Origin: Litchfieldia alkalitelluris | GTDB taxonomy: Bacteria > Bacillota > Bacilli > Bacillales > Salisediminibacteriaceae | Assembly (NCBI RefSeq): GCF_002153425.1 | Contig: NZ_KZ119600.1 | Coordinates: 1,595,103 to 1,659,102 of the forward strand | DNA length: 64,000 nucleotides | Direction: 5' to 3' | In this document: one piece after another, positions 44,333 to 53,799 of the stretch | Position numbering within the stretch: position 1 is the stretch's first letter | How the letters are laid out: every line of letters starts with the position of its first letter | Notes under the pieces: generated by a model | What the model was told of the DNA's origin: nothing | The model's input: the letters and a program-made list of their open reading frames with translations, nothing else | Database searches by the model: none | Position numbers and translations under genes: made by a program

Positions 44333-44362
44333 AAAACAAAAAACCGGACTAAGGTCCGGTTA
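44333..44362 (-). terminator. scoC terminator
   Basis: A near-perfect stem ACCGGACTAAGGTCCGGT (44343-44360) is followed on the minus strand by T6-G-T4. The 130 bp between this hairpin and the yhaJ promoter region hold no supported gene. Confidence 0.85.
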
Positions 44363-44402
44363 AAAGTTATAGTGAACAAGTAACATGTGTAGATGATTTT
44401 GG

Positions 44403-44993
44403 TTATGGAGTATGTGCTTCCTTTTCATCCAGCTTAGAGTTCGTCGAAATTAGTTTTCCACCTTCTTCAATAAAGTCGGAGTCTAGCTTGGATAAAGAGC
44501 TTTCAAATATACTCATAAAATCAGGTCCATAAATATGTTTAATGATACTCATAACCTCAGAGAATTCAGGGAATTTTCCATACAGTTCTTTAATAGGGAG
44601 GGACCCGCTATAAACCCCATACGTTGTTGGATTGTAACTTTCAAGTGTTCTTATAAACAGTTCCTCACCCTCCTCAGTCAAATACACATACGTATTCCTT
44701 TTGTCTGTTTGTCGCTTTGAAAAAGTGAGTAACCCCCGTTCTTCTAACTTCTTCGAGAAATTAAATGCAGTGGAAACATGCATGACACCGAATTTTGCGA
44801 TATCAGAAATAGAAGCCCCTTCTAATTGATATGCAATCCATAGAATGTGGTGTTCATTAATGTTTAAGTCATACGGTTTAATCCAAGATTGCCAATCCTT
44901 TTCAATTGACTTCCATAATGCCTTACTTAGCTGTGCAACCTTATGATTAAACATTATGGATTGTTTAATAGAATGTACTGATTGCTGATCCAT
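44403..44993 (-). CDS. scoC: Transition-state regulator ScoC (Hpr), MarR family
   Basis: A 196-aa MarR-type repressor. The N-terminus [24 protein letters not shown] and the winged-helix region [50 protein letters not shown] are characteristic of Hpr/ScoC. In B. subtilis it represses extracellular protease, sporulation and oligopeptide-permease genes. AGGGGCG-type sequence precedes the ATG. It sits beside yhaH, serC and ecs as in B. subtilis and near prsA and cssRS. Confidence 0.92.
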   Translation of the reverse strand: MDQQSVHSIKQSIMFNHKVAQLSKALWKSIEKDWQSWIKPYDLNINEHHILWIAYQLEGASISDIAKFGVMHVSTAFNFSKKLEERGLLTFSKRQTDKRNTYVYLTEEGEELFIRTLESYNPTTYGVYSGSLPIKELYGKFPEFSEVMSIIKHIYGPDFMSIFESSLSKLDSDFIEEGGKLISTNSKLDEKEAHTP

Positions 44994-45249
44994 AACGCCC
45001 CTCCGTTCATGTTTTATTAAAAATTTATATAGTTTAAGTAATATATATGTCGTAGTTTAGCACTGCAACTCCATAAAGTAAATTGAATTTTCTAAGTATT
45101 CATTATTTTACTAAGAAAATGATAATAACATCATAACACAATGTAATATTTTTTCTCAACACCATTTCAGTATTTTCTGAAAATTATTGAGAGTTTTTTA
45201 TTTATCAGTGCATTTAATTCCAATATAGTCGTTTGAAGAATTGTGTATG
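44994..45249. other. AT-rich region upstream of scoC; no gene seen
   Basis: Very AT-rich, with many possible -10 sequences (for example TTTATATAG near 45024). Such regions often bind AbrB-like regulators; no defined site is claimed. Confidence 0.4.
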
Positions 45250-45297
45250 AAAAAGAAAAGAGCAGGGGAATGATAATTAAATTCCCATCTGCTCCGA
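45250..45297 (-). terminator. yhaH terminator
   Basis: GAGCAGGGGAAT and ATTCCCATCTGCTC pair around 8 nt; on the minus strand TTTTCTTTT follows. Confidence 0.85.
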
Positions 45298-45302
45298 TAA
45301 CA

Positions 45303-45668
45303 TTAAACCTTATTTAAGTTTCTTAACTGATCCTGCATTTTGATTAATAACTCTTTAAGCTCAATAAGTAGATCCTTTAAATCGTCCATATATGGAGCCA
45401 TGTCTTCCTGTAGTTGACGAAATCTTTCACGAAACTGTGGGAATTTCTCATGCCATATTTCTAATGCAGTTTCCCTTAACTGATAAATATCAAGATTAGC
45501 GGTAGCTTCCATATCTTTTTTTAAAGTTTCCCAGCTTGAAATTACAATTTCCTTTGTCTGGTGATAACATTTTGTAATTTTTTCTTGAGCTGTGGGGTTT
45601 GTGTAATATGCAACGCCTCCAGCAATGGCACCCCCGAATAACAATCCACAGAGATAAGTTTTATTCAT
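45303..45668 (-). CDS. yhaH: YtxH domain protein YhaH
   Basis: A 121-aa protein with an N-terminal glycine-rich membrane segment (LCGLLFGGAIAGGVAYYTNPTA, the YtxH pattern) and a helical amphipathic remainder (FRERFRQLQEDMAPYMDDLKDLLIELKELL). Related to general-stress YtxH proteins. AAAAGGGTGAGC precedes the ATG. Position between scoC and serC matches B. subtilis yhaH. Confidence 0.83.
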   Translation of the reverse strand: MNKTYLCGLLFGGAIAGGVAYYTNPTAQEKITKCYHQTKEIVISSWETLKKDMEATANLDIYQLRETALEIWHEKFPQFRERFRQLQEDMAPYMDDLKDLLIELKELLIKMQDQLRNLNKV

Positions 45669-45754
45669 TTTAGCTCACCCTTTTTATAGATTGGCTTTGA
45701 CAAGGTAATATGGTGTTTTGCCAAAACCTATTTACTTAAAAGTTAGGTAACATA

Positions 45755-46855
45755 TTAAGCGTTGTTGGATTTAAACTCTTCCATAAACTCCACTAGTTTT
45801 TTTACATGTTCAAATGGGACGCCATTATAAATGGAAGCTCTACAGCCACCGATGGATCTATGTCCATTCAGTCCCACAAATCCCCGAGCCTTAGCCTGAT
45901 TTAAAAATTCCTTTTCTAGCTCTTCAGTTGGTAGATTAAATGTGACATTCATTTTTGATCTTGAATCTTTTGTAGCATGTCCCTTATAAAAACCGTTGCT
46001 TTCATCGATCATTTGATAAAGTAGAGAAGCCTTTTTCTCGTTAATGTTTTGTATACCGTTGATTCCACCATGTTCTTCAAGCCAATCCATCATAAGTCCA
46101 AGCATATAGATTGCTGCTGTTGGAGGTGTATTATATAAAGAATCACCTTTCGCATGAGTGCTATAAGAAAGGATTGCTGGAATATCCTTATTCGCTTTTT
46201 CCATTAATTCCTTTCGAATAATCACAACAGTAATCCCTGATGGTCCAGCGTTTTTCTGTGCACCCGCATAAACGAGATCCACATGATCCCAATCTATAGG
46301 TTGGCTAAAGATATCGCTTGATGCATCAACAAATACAGGTTGATTGCCAAATTCTTTAGGCAACTCAGGCCATTGTGTACCATAAATTGTATTGTTTGAT
46401 GTGATGTGTATATATGCAGTATTTTCTTCTACCCCTTCAACATTCGGGTTAGGGATACTTTTGTACTTATTATCCTTTGATGTAGATAATTCATAGGCTT
46501 GTCCAATACTTCTTGCTTCTTTCAAAGCTTTCTCAGACCAAGAACCAGACATCAGGTAAGCAGCTTTTTTGTCTTTAGGTAAAAAATTCATAGGTATCAT
46601 TGCAAATTGAAGGCTTGCCCCACCTTGAAGAAGCAAAATGTCAAATTCTTCAGGAATTGAAAGGATTGACCTAACCTTGTTAAGGGCGCCAAAATGAATT
46701 TCCTCATATAAAGGACTACGATGACTCATTTCCATCACCGACAACCCTGATTTTTTGTAATTAAACATAGAATTCTGAGCTTTTTCCAGGATTGCCTTTG
46801 GAAGGGCACTTGGACCTGCGTTAAAATTAAAAGTTGATGATGCTGTTGTAACCAT
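45755..46855 (-). CDS. serC: Phosphoserine aminotransferase SerC
   Basis: A 366-aa PLP enzyme that transaminates 3-phosphohydroxypyruvate in serine synthesis. NFNAGPSALP opens the protein, LLQGGASLQFAMIPMNF and YAGAQKNAGPSG (PLP Lys, about residue 200) are the family motifs, and GHRSIGGCRASIYN near the C-terminus binds phosphate. GGAGGAG precedes the ATG. The trpP gene that lies between yhaH and serC in B. subtilis is absent here. Confidence 0.95.
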   Translation of the reverse strand: MVTTASSTFNFNAGPSALPKAILEKAQNSMFNYKKSGLSVMEMSHRSPLYEEIHFGALNKVRSILSIPEEFDILLLQGGASLQFAMIPMNFLPKDKKAAYLMSGSWSEKALKEARSIGQAYELSTSKDNKYKSIPNPNVEGVEENTAYIHITSNNTIYGTQWPELPKEFGNQPVFVDASSDIFSQPIDWDHVDLVYAGAQKNAGPSGITVVIIRKELMEKANKDIPAILSYSTHAKGDSLYNTPPTAAIYMLGLMMDWLEEHGGINGIQNINEKKASLLYQMIDESNGFYKGHATKDSRSKMNVTFNLPTEELEKEFLNQAKARGFVGLNGHRSIGGCRASIYNGVPFEHVKKLVEFMEEFKSNNA

Positions 46856-47004
46856 TATTTCTCCTCCATCCTTATTAAAGATCTATTCTTTATAGATTAT
46901 CTGAATCCTCCAAAAAATCAAATGTTTTTTTAAAAAAGACAATAAATTTCAACAATTGCTTACTGTGAAAAAAAACTCAGGAATGACTAACATGAAACTA
47001 GGAT

Positions 47005-47038
47005 ACAAAAGAAGCCATCCTGTTATTGAAAGGATGGC
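47005..47038 (-). terminator. hit gene terminator
   Basis: GCCATCC / GGATGGC (7 bp, 11-nt loop) with CTTCTTTTG on the minus-strand 3' side. The region 46856-47004 upstream of serC holds no gene. Confidence 0.75.
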
Positions 47039-47046
47039 TATGTGTT

Positions 47047-47478
47047 TTAGTATATTTTTGCTGCAACTTCCTTTGCCATCTCCTGAAGCTGATCATTTGT
47101 GTATTTACTACTATGATCATGCCAAACGGCACCATAGCCGTCTCCTTTTCCATAGCGAGGAATGAGGTGAAGGTGATAGTGGAAAACAGACTGTCCTGCT
47201 TCTTCTCCATTGTTATTTAAAATGTTAAGTCCAACTGGCTCATATGCTGCTTTCAACGCCCGAGCAATTTTAGGAACTGCTGAAAACAATGCTGTTGACG
47301 TTTCTTCAGAAAGCTCGAATACGTTTTCTTCATGCTTTTTTGGAATGACAAGGGTATGCCCCTTAGTAACTTGACTTATGTCTAGGAAAGCTAGAACCTT
47401 ATCATCCTCGTAGACCTGTGCTGCCGGAATATCACCGGATTTTATTTTACAAAAAATACAATCTTGTTTTGTCGTCAT
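47047..47478 (-). CDS. hit: HIT family nucleotide-binding protein
   Basis: A 143-aa histidine-triad protein (Hit/HinT type). The zinc-binding CIFCKI is near the N-terminus, TLVIPKKHEENVF precedes, and the triad VFHYHLHLIPRY is near residue 98. These proteins hydrolyse nucleoside phosphoramidates. ATG at 47478 follows GAGGTG; an earlier in-frame ATG lacks one. The divergent gene downstream of its promoter is an MFS transporter; ecsA follows that. Confidence 0.92.
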   Translation of the reverse strand: MTTKQDCIFCKIKSGDIPAAQVYEDDKVLAFLDISQVTKGHTLVIPKKHEENVFELSEETSTALFSAVPKIARALKAAYEPVGLNILNNNGEEAGQSVFHYHLHLIPRYGKGDGYGAVWHDHSSKYTNDQLQEMAKEVAAKIY

Positions 47479-47594
47479 CTTGTACACCTCACAGTAATTT
47501 TTCTCTATGTTACCATATTTGACCAGGGAATGGAAAAGAAGGCTAGTCTAAGTTAATAGTTGTCCTCATAGATTGAAACGAGGAGGGATGAGCC

Positions 47595-48752
47595 TTGAGA
47601 CATTTACAACCAAAAGTTGTTCTATATTTCATATTGTTTCTTATTTTCATAAGTATACACATGCAATTTCCTGTTTTTACACCATTAGCAGTATCGTTAG
47701 GTGCAGGTAGTATGCTTGTGGCGATCATGCTTAGCGTCACTTCATTTGTCAACCTAGGGGGAAACCTTCTTGCTGGATCAGCCATTGATCGACTGGGTGT
47801 AAGGGGTTTTATAGTTTTTCCATTATTCTTTTTATCTATTTCATTATTTGCCCATACTTTTATCATGGAAACAACTCATCTTTTTACTCTGAGAGTAATT
47901 AATGGACTAATCTTAGCATTTTTAACTCCTGCATGTATGACGATGCTCGCAACTTTTGCGAAGAATAGCAAAGAGCAAAGTAAAAACATGGCCATGAATA
48001 CATTAATGGTTACTGCAGCCATGACCATTGCACCTGTTTTAGGAGGGTGGCTAGGTGAGCGTTATGGGGCAGATGGTGCCTATTATGCTATTAGCTTTAC
48101 AACGTTTCTGGCATTTTTACTAGCTGTACGCTTCTTGCCACAAACGAAAACAGTAAGATCACAAGGCCAAAGTAACGGAGGAGTATTTTCACTTCTTTCA
48201 TATAAGCGCCTATATCCTGTGTTTTTGACCGCCTTTGCGATTATGTTTGCCCAAGGTACTCTTATGTATGAATTACCCTTTCTAACGGTAGAGAATGGAA
48301 TACCCAAGGATAATGTGGGTAAAATGGCTGGAATGATAGGGGTAGGTACCTTCTTTATATTAGGTATTGTTCTTCTCCATCGAATATCTGCTAAGTTTAG
48401 AACAGTGTTAGGTTTGTTAATAATGGCTACTTCTACTGCAATGATGATGTTCTCTACAACAATTCCATCTTTATGGACACTATTTCTATTTGGAATTGCT
48501 TCGGGGATCATTTTTCCAGCCATGATGACGCTGTTAACTGAAAATATTGAAGAGGCAAATCGAGGGAAAGCATTTGCTTTTCTTTCCGCTGTCTTTTCAG
48601 TTGGGACAATTACAGCACCATTTGTGTCAGGTCTTATAAGGGACAATTTGTCACCTTATTTTATTGCTTGGATTGTCTTAATGCTGGCAGTGACCTTCAT
48701 TGGAATAAAGTACTTATCTATTGAGAAAAAATCACCTGTAGTTCTTGAATAA
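47595..48752 (+). CDS. MFS transporter
   Basis: A 385-aa permease with 12 predicted membrane segments and the motif GSAIDRLGVRGF in the first cytoplasmic loop (MFS signature A, GxxxDRxGxR). Resembles drug/metabolite efflux permeases such as the YfiS/YwoG group; substrate unknown. The start is TTG with AGGAGGG 8 nt upstream. It is inserted between hit and ecsA relative to B. subtilis, and lies on the + strand with the ecs genes. Confidence 0.85.
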   Translation: MRHLQPKVVLYFILFLIFISIHMQFPVFTPLAVSLGAGSMLVAIMLSVTSFVNLGGNLLAGSAIDRLGVRGFIVFPLFFLSISLFAHTFIMETTHLFTLRVINGLILAFLTPACMTMLATFAKNSKEQSKNMAMNTLMVTAAMTIAPVLGGWLGERYGADGAYYAISFTTFLAFLLAVRFLPQTKTVRSQGQSNGGVFSLLSYKRLYPVFLTAFAIMFAQGTLMYELPFLTVENGIPKDNVGKMAGMIGVGTFFILGIVLLHRISAKFRTVLGLLIMATSTAMMMFSTTIPSLWTLFLFGIASGIIFPAMMTLLTENIEEANRGKAFAFLSAVFSVGTITAPFVSGLIRDNLSPYFIAWIVLMLAVTFIGIKYLSIEKKSPVVLE

Positions 48753-48927
48753 GAGGGAGGAAATTATAAAATTGTATCTACTATATTATGTTGACGTCGA
48801 ACCACTTTTCAAGAATGTAAGAATCAGATATAGTAAAAGATGGAATTAAAGTTGCAGCTAACAATAATATACTTCTGATTACAGTATGATTTATAAAAAA
48901 CTATCCAGCTAAAAAGGAGACGAAGCA

Positions 48928-49674
48928 ATGGGTGAAATTTTAAAGATAAGTAACTTAACAGGTGGTTACCAACGGAGCCGCCCTGTACTACATGATGTCT
49001 CATTTTCAGTTAATGCTCATGAAATTGTAGGTTTGATCGGTCTGAATGGCGCTGGGAAAAGTACGACAATAAAACATATTCTCGGATTAATGGAACCTCA
49101 TAAAGGTGATGTTCGTCTTATGGGAAGAACTTGGTCTGAAGACAAAGATGATTATCGACAAGGGCTTGCTTACATCCCTGAGATGCCACTTCTATACGAA
49201 GAGATGACCCTTTGGGAGCATTTAGAACTAACAGCCATGGCTTATGGCTTAAAGGAAGTTACCTTTAAAGAACGTGCGAACGAACTTTTGGAAGAGTTCA
49301 GAATGAAAAAAATGGTGAAGTGGTTTCCTAGTCATTTTTCAAAAGGAATGCGCCAAAAAGTAATGATTATGTGTGCGCTCTTAGTCCACCCTTCCCTTTA
49401 TGTGGCGGACGAGCCCTTTGTCGGTTTAGACCCAATTGGAATACGATCATTTCTTGACAGAATGGTAGAAATGAAGGAAAAGGGATGTGGAATTTTAATG
49501 TCCACTCATATACTGGCAACTGCTGAAAAGTACTGTGATAGATTTATCCTCCTCCATAATGGACGAGTAATTTTAAAGGGGACATTGCAGGAGTTGCAAG
49601 CACAGTCCAATATGCATGGTGCGGACCTAGACCAAATATATGTTGAGATGACAAAGGAAGATAAAAATGATTGA
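48928..49674 (+). CDS. ecsA: ABC transporter ATPase EcsA
   Basis: A 248-aa ATP-binding protein: Walker A GLNGAGKST (about residues 36-44), signature HFSKGMRQKVMIM (about 143), Walker B LYVADEPFVGLDP, switch His in MSTHILATAEKY. Works with EcsB; in B. subtilis loss of Ecs affects exoenzyme secretion, competence and sporulation through intramembrane protease RasP. AAAAAGGAGA precedes the ATG; the end overlaps ecsB by 8 bp. Confidence 0.94.
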   Translation: MGEILKISNLTGGYQRSRPVLHDVSFSVNAHEIVGLIGLNGAGKSTTIKHILGLMEPHKGDVRLMGRTWSEDKDDYRQGLAYIPEMPLLYEEMTLWEHLELTAMAYGLKEVTFKERANELLEEFRMKKMVKWFPSHFSKGMRQKVMIMCALLVHPSLYVADEPFVGLDPIGIRSFLDRMVEMKEKGCGILMSTHILATAEKYCDRFILLHNGRVILKGTLQELQAQSNMHGADLDQIYVEMTKEDKND

Positions 49675-50881
49675 TGAAAAGGGATTATGGACGAGACGCA
49701 GAAGCGAATATTGGGAAATGGCTATAAAGTACTTGAAACTCATAGGGAATAGCGGGTTTTTATTTACGATTTATTTACTATTTGTTTTTGGAAGCTATTA
49801 TTATGGACAGTTTCTAGAATGGTTACCTGAAACATTTCCAGCTACGTTATTTTTTACAGTTGTATTCACATGGTTAATAACTCGTGGAAGAGTTAGGACA
49901 TTTGCCAAGCCTGGTGATCTATTTTTTCTAACACCTCGGGAAGGGAAGATGGATAGTTATTTCCGCTCAGCTATTTTCTATAGTTGGATGATGGAAACAT
50001 TATGGATTGCGCTTTTAATGCTTGTACTGTCACCTCTTTTTGCAGATCGAATATATCCATCAGGATCACTCGTTTTTTCAGTGATATTCTTACTAAGTGC
50101 TTTGAAACTCTGGAATCTTGCAACAGGATTTGAGGAACAGCGTATACAGGAGAAAAATCGTTACTTCATGCATACAATGCTTAGGTTTGGTTTGAATGCC
50201 GTTACTGTATATGCAATCTTTTCCCTGCAATCAATATTAATTGTAATAGGTATAGCAGTTGCACTACTTTTGTTTTACATAGGCTACTTCTATCGCTTAT
50301 CAAAGGTGCATAGCTTAAAATGGGAGCGTTTAGTTGATATTGAAGACAGCACAGTCATGACTTTTTATCGTATAGCTAATTCTTTTACTGATGTACCAGC
50401 TTTAAAGTCGAAAGTAAGAAAACGAGCGTGGCTCTCTCCATTATTCAGATTGGTTTCTTATGGACAATCTCATGTGTACCGATATTTATTCAGCAGGGCT
50501 TTCGTTAGGTCGAGAGATTATTTTGGTATCTACTTAAGGCTTACTTTAATCGGTCTCCTGTTCCTTAGTGTCGTCCAAATTGATTGGGGGCGATGGCTGT
50601 TAATTATCGTATTTGCATATATGACAGCCCTACAGGTCGAAACGTTAAAAAATCACTTTGCAACTAGTAGTATGGCTGACTTATATCCAGTTTCAGAGAA
50701 AGTGAAATTGAAGAGTCATCAGTTTTGGATGCTGTCACTTGGTACTGTTCAAGCAGTTGTCTTTGGTTTAGGCCTAGTGATATTCTTTGGTGTCATGGAC
50801 GGGTTACTTGGAGTGATTTTAACGATGCTTGTCTATTTGTACAGTAGTAGACTCCGTTTACCAAAAACTTATTCACTATAA
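49667..50881 (+). CDS. ecsB: ABC transporter membrane subunit EcsB
   Basis: A 404-aa polytopic protein with about six to eight hydrophobic segments, of the EcsB family: N-terminal TRRRSEYWEMAIKYLKLIGNSGF, RTFAKPGDLFFLTPREGKMDSYF, and the C-terminal GVILTMLVYLYSSRLRLPKTY. Its start lies inside the end of ecsA, so translation is coupled. It forms the membrane part of the Ecs transporter. Confidence 0.92.
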   Translation: MIDEKGLWTRRRSEYWEMAIKYLKLIGNSGFLFTIYLLFVFGSYYYGQFLEWLPETFPATLFFTVVFTWLITRGRVRTFAKPGDLFFLTPREGKMDSYFRSAIFYSWMMETLWIALLMLVLSPLFADRIYPSGSLVFSVIFLLSALKLWNLATGFEEQRIQEKNRYFMHTMLRFGLNAVTVYAIFSLQSILIVIGIAVALLLFYIGYFYRLSKVHSLKWERLVDIEDSTVMTFYRIANSFTDVPALKSKVRKRAWLSPLFRLVSYGQSHVYRYLFSRAFVRSRDYFGIYLRLTLIGLLFLSVVQIDWGRWLLIIVFAYMTALQVETLKNHFATSSMADLYPVSEKVKLKSHQFWMLSLGTVQAVVFGLGLVIFFGVMDGLLGVILTMLVYLYSSRLRLPKTYSL

Positions 50882-50921
50882 GGTGAATTAACTCATATGT
50901 CAGTGATAAAGGGGTGCTACT

Positions 50922-51665
50922 ATGACTGACTACGGTGAAAAAATTCAGCGTGAGCTTCTTCGGTGGGAGAGGAAATCTCTTCAAAGAGGTTCTATATCAG
51001 GTAGGTTTGCTAAAAATTGGCAAAATAAAATTAATAATAAAGTACCAGAGCGGTTTCACCAAACGGTTGCTGAAAGTGTGAAGTATATGATGAAGGCAAC
51101 GTTAACAGGTAGTGATTATTTATCAGATCAAGAGATTTTGAAGGACCTATCAATTGAAGAGCGGGAGAAGGTCTTAGAAAAACGAATTGAGATGTATAAA
51201 AGAACTGCAGCTCTTGAAGGGGCAGGGACAGGTGCGGGAGGAATATTTCTTGGTTTAGCAGACTTCCCCCTCTTATTAAGTATAAAAATGAAGTTTTTAT
51301 TCGATGCTGCAAAGATTTATGGGTATGATGTAAAGGACTATCGGGAAAGGTTATTTTTGTTATCCATATTCCAATTGGCTTTCTCAAAAGAGGAAAAGAA
51401 GAGAGAAGTATTTAACAAAATAACCTCTTGGGAGAAGGAGCGTGAATCTCTCCCTAAAGAGGAATCTTCTTATTTGGAATCTATTGATTGGAAGACCTTT
51501 CAGTTAGAATATAGGGATTTTATTGACCTCCCTAAGACCCTTCAATTAATACCTGGTTTTGGTGCCATTGTTGGGGCGGTTGCAAATTATAACTATTTAG
51601 ATATTCTCTCTTATCATGCGAAAAACAGCTTCCGTCACAGGCTCGTTGAACAAAGAAGTCTTTAG
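50922..51665 (+). CDS. ecsC: EcsC family protein
   Basis: A 247-aa protein of the EcsC family: N-terminal ERKSLQRGSISGRFAKNWQNKIN, the central glycine-rich hydrophobic stretch AALEGAGTGAGGIFLGLADFPLLLSIKMKFLF and LQLIPGFGAIVGAVANYNYLD near the end. AAGGGGTG precedes the ATG. Third gene of the ecs operon; its role is less defined than EcsAB. Confidence 0.9.
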   Translation: MTDYGEKIQRELLRWERKSLQRGSISGRFAKNWQNKINNKVPERFHQTVAESVKYMMKATLTGSDYLSDQEILKDLSIEEREKVLEKRIEMYKRTAALEGAGTGAGGIFLGLADFPLLLSIKMKFLFDAAKIYGYDVKDYRERLFLLSIFQLAFSKEEKKREVFNKITSWEKERESLPKEESSYLESIDWKTFQLEYRDFIDLPKTLQLIPGFGAIVGAVANYNYLDILSYHAKNSFRHRLVEQRSL

Positions 51666-51683
51666 AGACCCCTACAAATATGT

Positions 51684-51734
51684 AAAGGAGCCCTTTAAAA
51701 TCATTTGTATGTGACTTTAGGGGACTCCTTTTCA
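51684..51734. terminator. Terminator between convergent ecsC and yhaA
   Basis: AAAGGAG-CCC-TTTAAA pairs with TTTA-GGG-GACTCCTTTT (stem about 15 bp with a bulge) around a 17-nt loop; T4 on the + side and A-rich on the other. Confidence 0.8.
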
Positions 51735-51748
51735 TATTGGAAATTGCA

Positions 51749-52930
51749 TTATTTATATCGTGAAAAAGCTTCTATCGTAAGTCTTCCAAGTACCTTTGCG
51801 GCGTGAAGCATTGCCCTCTCATCAATATCGAATTTAGGGTGGTGATGTGGATACACTTCTGTCCATTCAGGATTTTTTGCGCCAGTAAAGAAGAAAGCGC
51901 CTTTAACATGTTGAAGATAATAACTGAAGTCTTCACCACCCATTTGTGGTTTTGCATGTTCCACCTCATCAATACCTGGCGTTTTACTAGCTTCTTCACT
52001 TACAAAATTAGCTTCTTCCTCATGATTAATTACCGCAGGATAACCTTTTGTATAGTGTAATTCTGCCTTTGCACCAAAGCTCCTAGCATTTCCTTCAATG
52101 ATTTGCTCCATTTCCTCGGCAATACGCTCTTGCACTGCTTCATCAAAAGTACGCACGGTTCCAATAATCTTCGCACTATCGGCTATGACGTTAAAGGCAT
52201 TGTCTGCAACGAAGGATCCGATGCTTAAAACGGCAGAATCAAGTGGATCAGTACGGCGACTGACAACTTGCTGCAATGATTGAACGATTTGTGCACCTAG
52301 AAGGATCGAGTCTTTTGTATCATGCGGCTGTGCCCCATGTCCACCTTTCCCCTTAATCGTGATTTCAAACCGATCTGCTGCAGCCATTAATGCGCCAGTG
52401 TTGTACTCAATCTTACCTAAGGGAGTAGGAGCCCAGAGGTGTGTACCAAAAATGACATCCACGCCTTCAAGACAGCCATCCTCAATCATTGGTCTTGCTC
52501 CACCAGGCTCTAATTCTTCTGCATGCTGGTGAATAAATACGACATTTCCTTCAAAGGACTGCTGAAGACCATTTAACACTTTTGCCAATATAAGTAACGT
52601 GGCAGTATGTCCATCATGTCCACATGCATGAGTAACCCCTGGCACTTTCGATTTATACGGTACGTCCTTTTCGTCCTGCATTGGAAGAGCATCGAAGTCA
52701 GCGCGTAAAGCGATGGTTGGCCCAGGTTTTGCTCCTTTTAATGTTGCTACAACACCACGTCCACCAACACCTTCCCTTACTTCGTGACCTAACTTGCGAT
52801 GATATTCTGCAATGTATTTAGGTGTTTCAACTTCATGGTGTGATAGTTCTGGATATTGATGTAAATACCTACGGACGGACACCATCTCATCATATGCATG
52901 GTCTAGCTGTTCGTTTAGTTTTTCAATCAT
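51749..52930 (-). CDS. yhaA: M20-family amidohydrolase YhaA (N-acyl-amino-acid / hippurate hydrolase type)
   Basis: A 393-aa metallopeptidase-fold amidohydrolase. HACGHDGHTATLL (about residue 100) has the metal ligands, IHQHAEELEPGGARPMIEDG holds the catalytic Glu pair, GKGGHGAQPHDTKDSI is in the dimerisation lid, and MGGEDFSYYL and HHHPKFDIDE are near the end. It should remove acyl groups from amino acids or related amides. AAAAGGAGATG precedes the ATG. Downstream of ecs in B. subtilis too. Confidence 0.9.
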   Translation of the reverse strand: MIEKLNEQLDHAYDEMVSVRRYLHQYPELSHHEVETPKYIAEYHRKLGHEVREGVGGRGVVATLKGAKPGPTIALRADFDALPMQDEKDVPYKSKVPGVTHACGHDGHTATLLILAKVLNGLQQSFEGNVVFIHQHAEELEPGGARPMIEDGCLEGVDVIFGTHLWAPTPLGKIEYNTGALMAAADRFEITIKGKGGHGAQPHDTKDSILLGAQIVQSLQQVVSRRTDPLDSAVLSIGSFVADNAFNVIADSAKIIGTVRTFDEAVQERIAEEMEQIIEGNARSFGAKAELHYTKGYPAVINHEEEANFVSEEASKTPGIDEVEHAKPQMGGEDFSYYLQHVKGAFFFTGAKNPEWTEVYPHHHPKFDIDERAMLHAAKVLGRLTIEAFSRYK

Positions 52931-52994
52931 TAGTTTTCATCTCCTTTTTACTACATTATTAAAACATACGTCACGTATGCTCCAATCCCTTTTG

Positions 52995-53042
52995 AAAAAA
53001 AATCATCTTAAGGAACTGTCCTTAACAGCTAGCCTTAAGATG
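52995..53042 (-). terminator. ccdA terminator
   Basis: A perfect 10-bp stem CATCTTAAGG (53004) / CCTTAAGATG (53033), loop 19 nt containing a second CCTTAA, and on the minus strand a following T8. Confidence 0.85.
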
Positions 53043-53055
53043 ACTAAAAGAATTA

Positions 53056-53799
53056 CTAAATGTTAAATGGAATGAATTGTGAGAGATAAGCTGCCATTCT
53101 TGCAAATAACCCTGTAAATAGCATTACGCCTAGAAGAACCATAATTCCACCACTTATTTTTTGTATAACTGGCAGATATCGATTGATGTTCCGAATCTTA
53201 TCAAGAGACTTAGAATAAAGAAGTGCAACTAGTAAAAATGGGACGCCTAATCCTACGGAATACATTAAAAGTAACAATAAAGCACTAAATGTAGTTCCCT
53301 GTGCAGCCAATGTTAATATGGAACCTAAAACTAGGCCGATACAAGGCGACCAACCAGCAGCGAAAACTAAACCAAACAAAATAGAACGGCCAAAACTAGT
53401 CGATTTCTTTGGTGTAGTTAAACGCTTTTCACTTAATAAAAAAGTAATATTAAAGATGCCCATTAGTTGGAGACCAAAAAGTATAATAATGATTCCACCG
53501 AGTCTTTCAAATAAGAATCTATTTTCTAAGAACAGGTTTCCAATAAATGAAGAGGAAGCTCCAAGAATTAAAAAAATGGAAGTGAAACCAATGATAAAGC
53601 CAATGCTCCTAGTTAAAATGAGTTTACGGTCTGCTTTTACTTGGTTATCTTCAATGGTACTTCCCGTTAGCTGCGCCACGTATGCTGGGACCAATGGGAA
53701 CACACAAGGAGAAAAAAATGAAACTGCACCTGCAAATAAAGCAATCCACAATCCTACAAATGTAAATTGTTCAATATAAAAAATACTTAAAATTACCAT
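53056..53799 (-). CDS. ccdA: Cytochrome c biogenesis / thiol-electron transfer protein CcdA
   Basis: A 247-aa protein with six predicted membrane segments. SFFSPCVFPLVPAYV (first redox Cys, about residue 31) and AAGWSPCIGLVLGSIL (second, about 155) are the paired cysteines that pass electrons from thioredoxin to extracytoplasmic thiol proteins for cytochrome c maturation and spore formation. GGAGGG precedes the ATG. It stands alone, without ccdB/ccdC. Confidence 0.9.
   Translation of the reverse strand: MVILSIFYIEQFTFVGLWIALFAGAVSFFSPCVFPLVPAYVAQLTGSTIEDNQVKADRKLILTRSIGFIIGFTSIFLILGASSSFIGNLFLENRFLFERLGGIIIILFGLQLMGIFNITFLLSEKRLTTPKKSTSFGRSILFGLVFAAGWSPCIGLVLGSILTLAAQGTTFSALLLLLMYSVGLGVPFLLVALLYSKSLDKIRNINRYLPVIQKISGGIMVLLGVMLFTGLFARMAAYLSQFIPFNI

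Noticed and set aside
44152-44379. 75-codon minus-strand frame between yhaJ and scoC
   Set aside because: Overlaps the scoC terminator, lacks a ribosome site and resembles no protein.
47543-48646. Long minus-strand frames opposite the MFS gene
   Set aside because: Shadow frames; the + strand frame has membrane topology, an MFS motif and a ribosome site.
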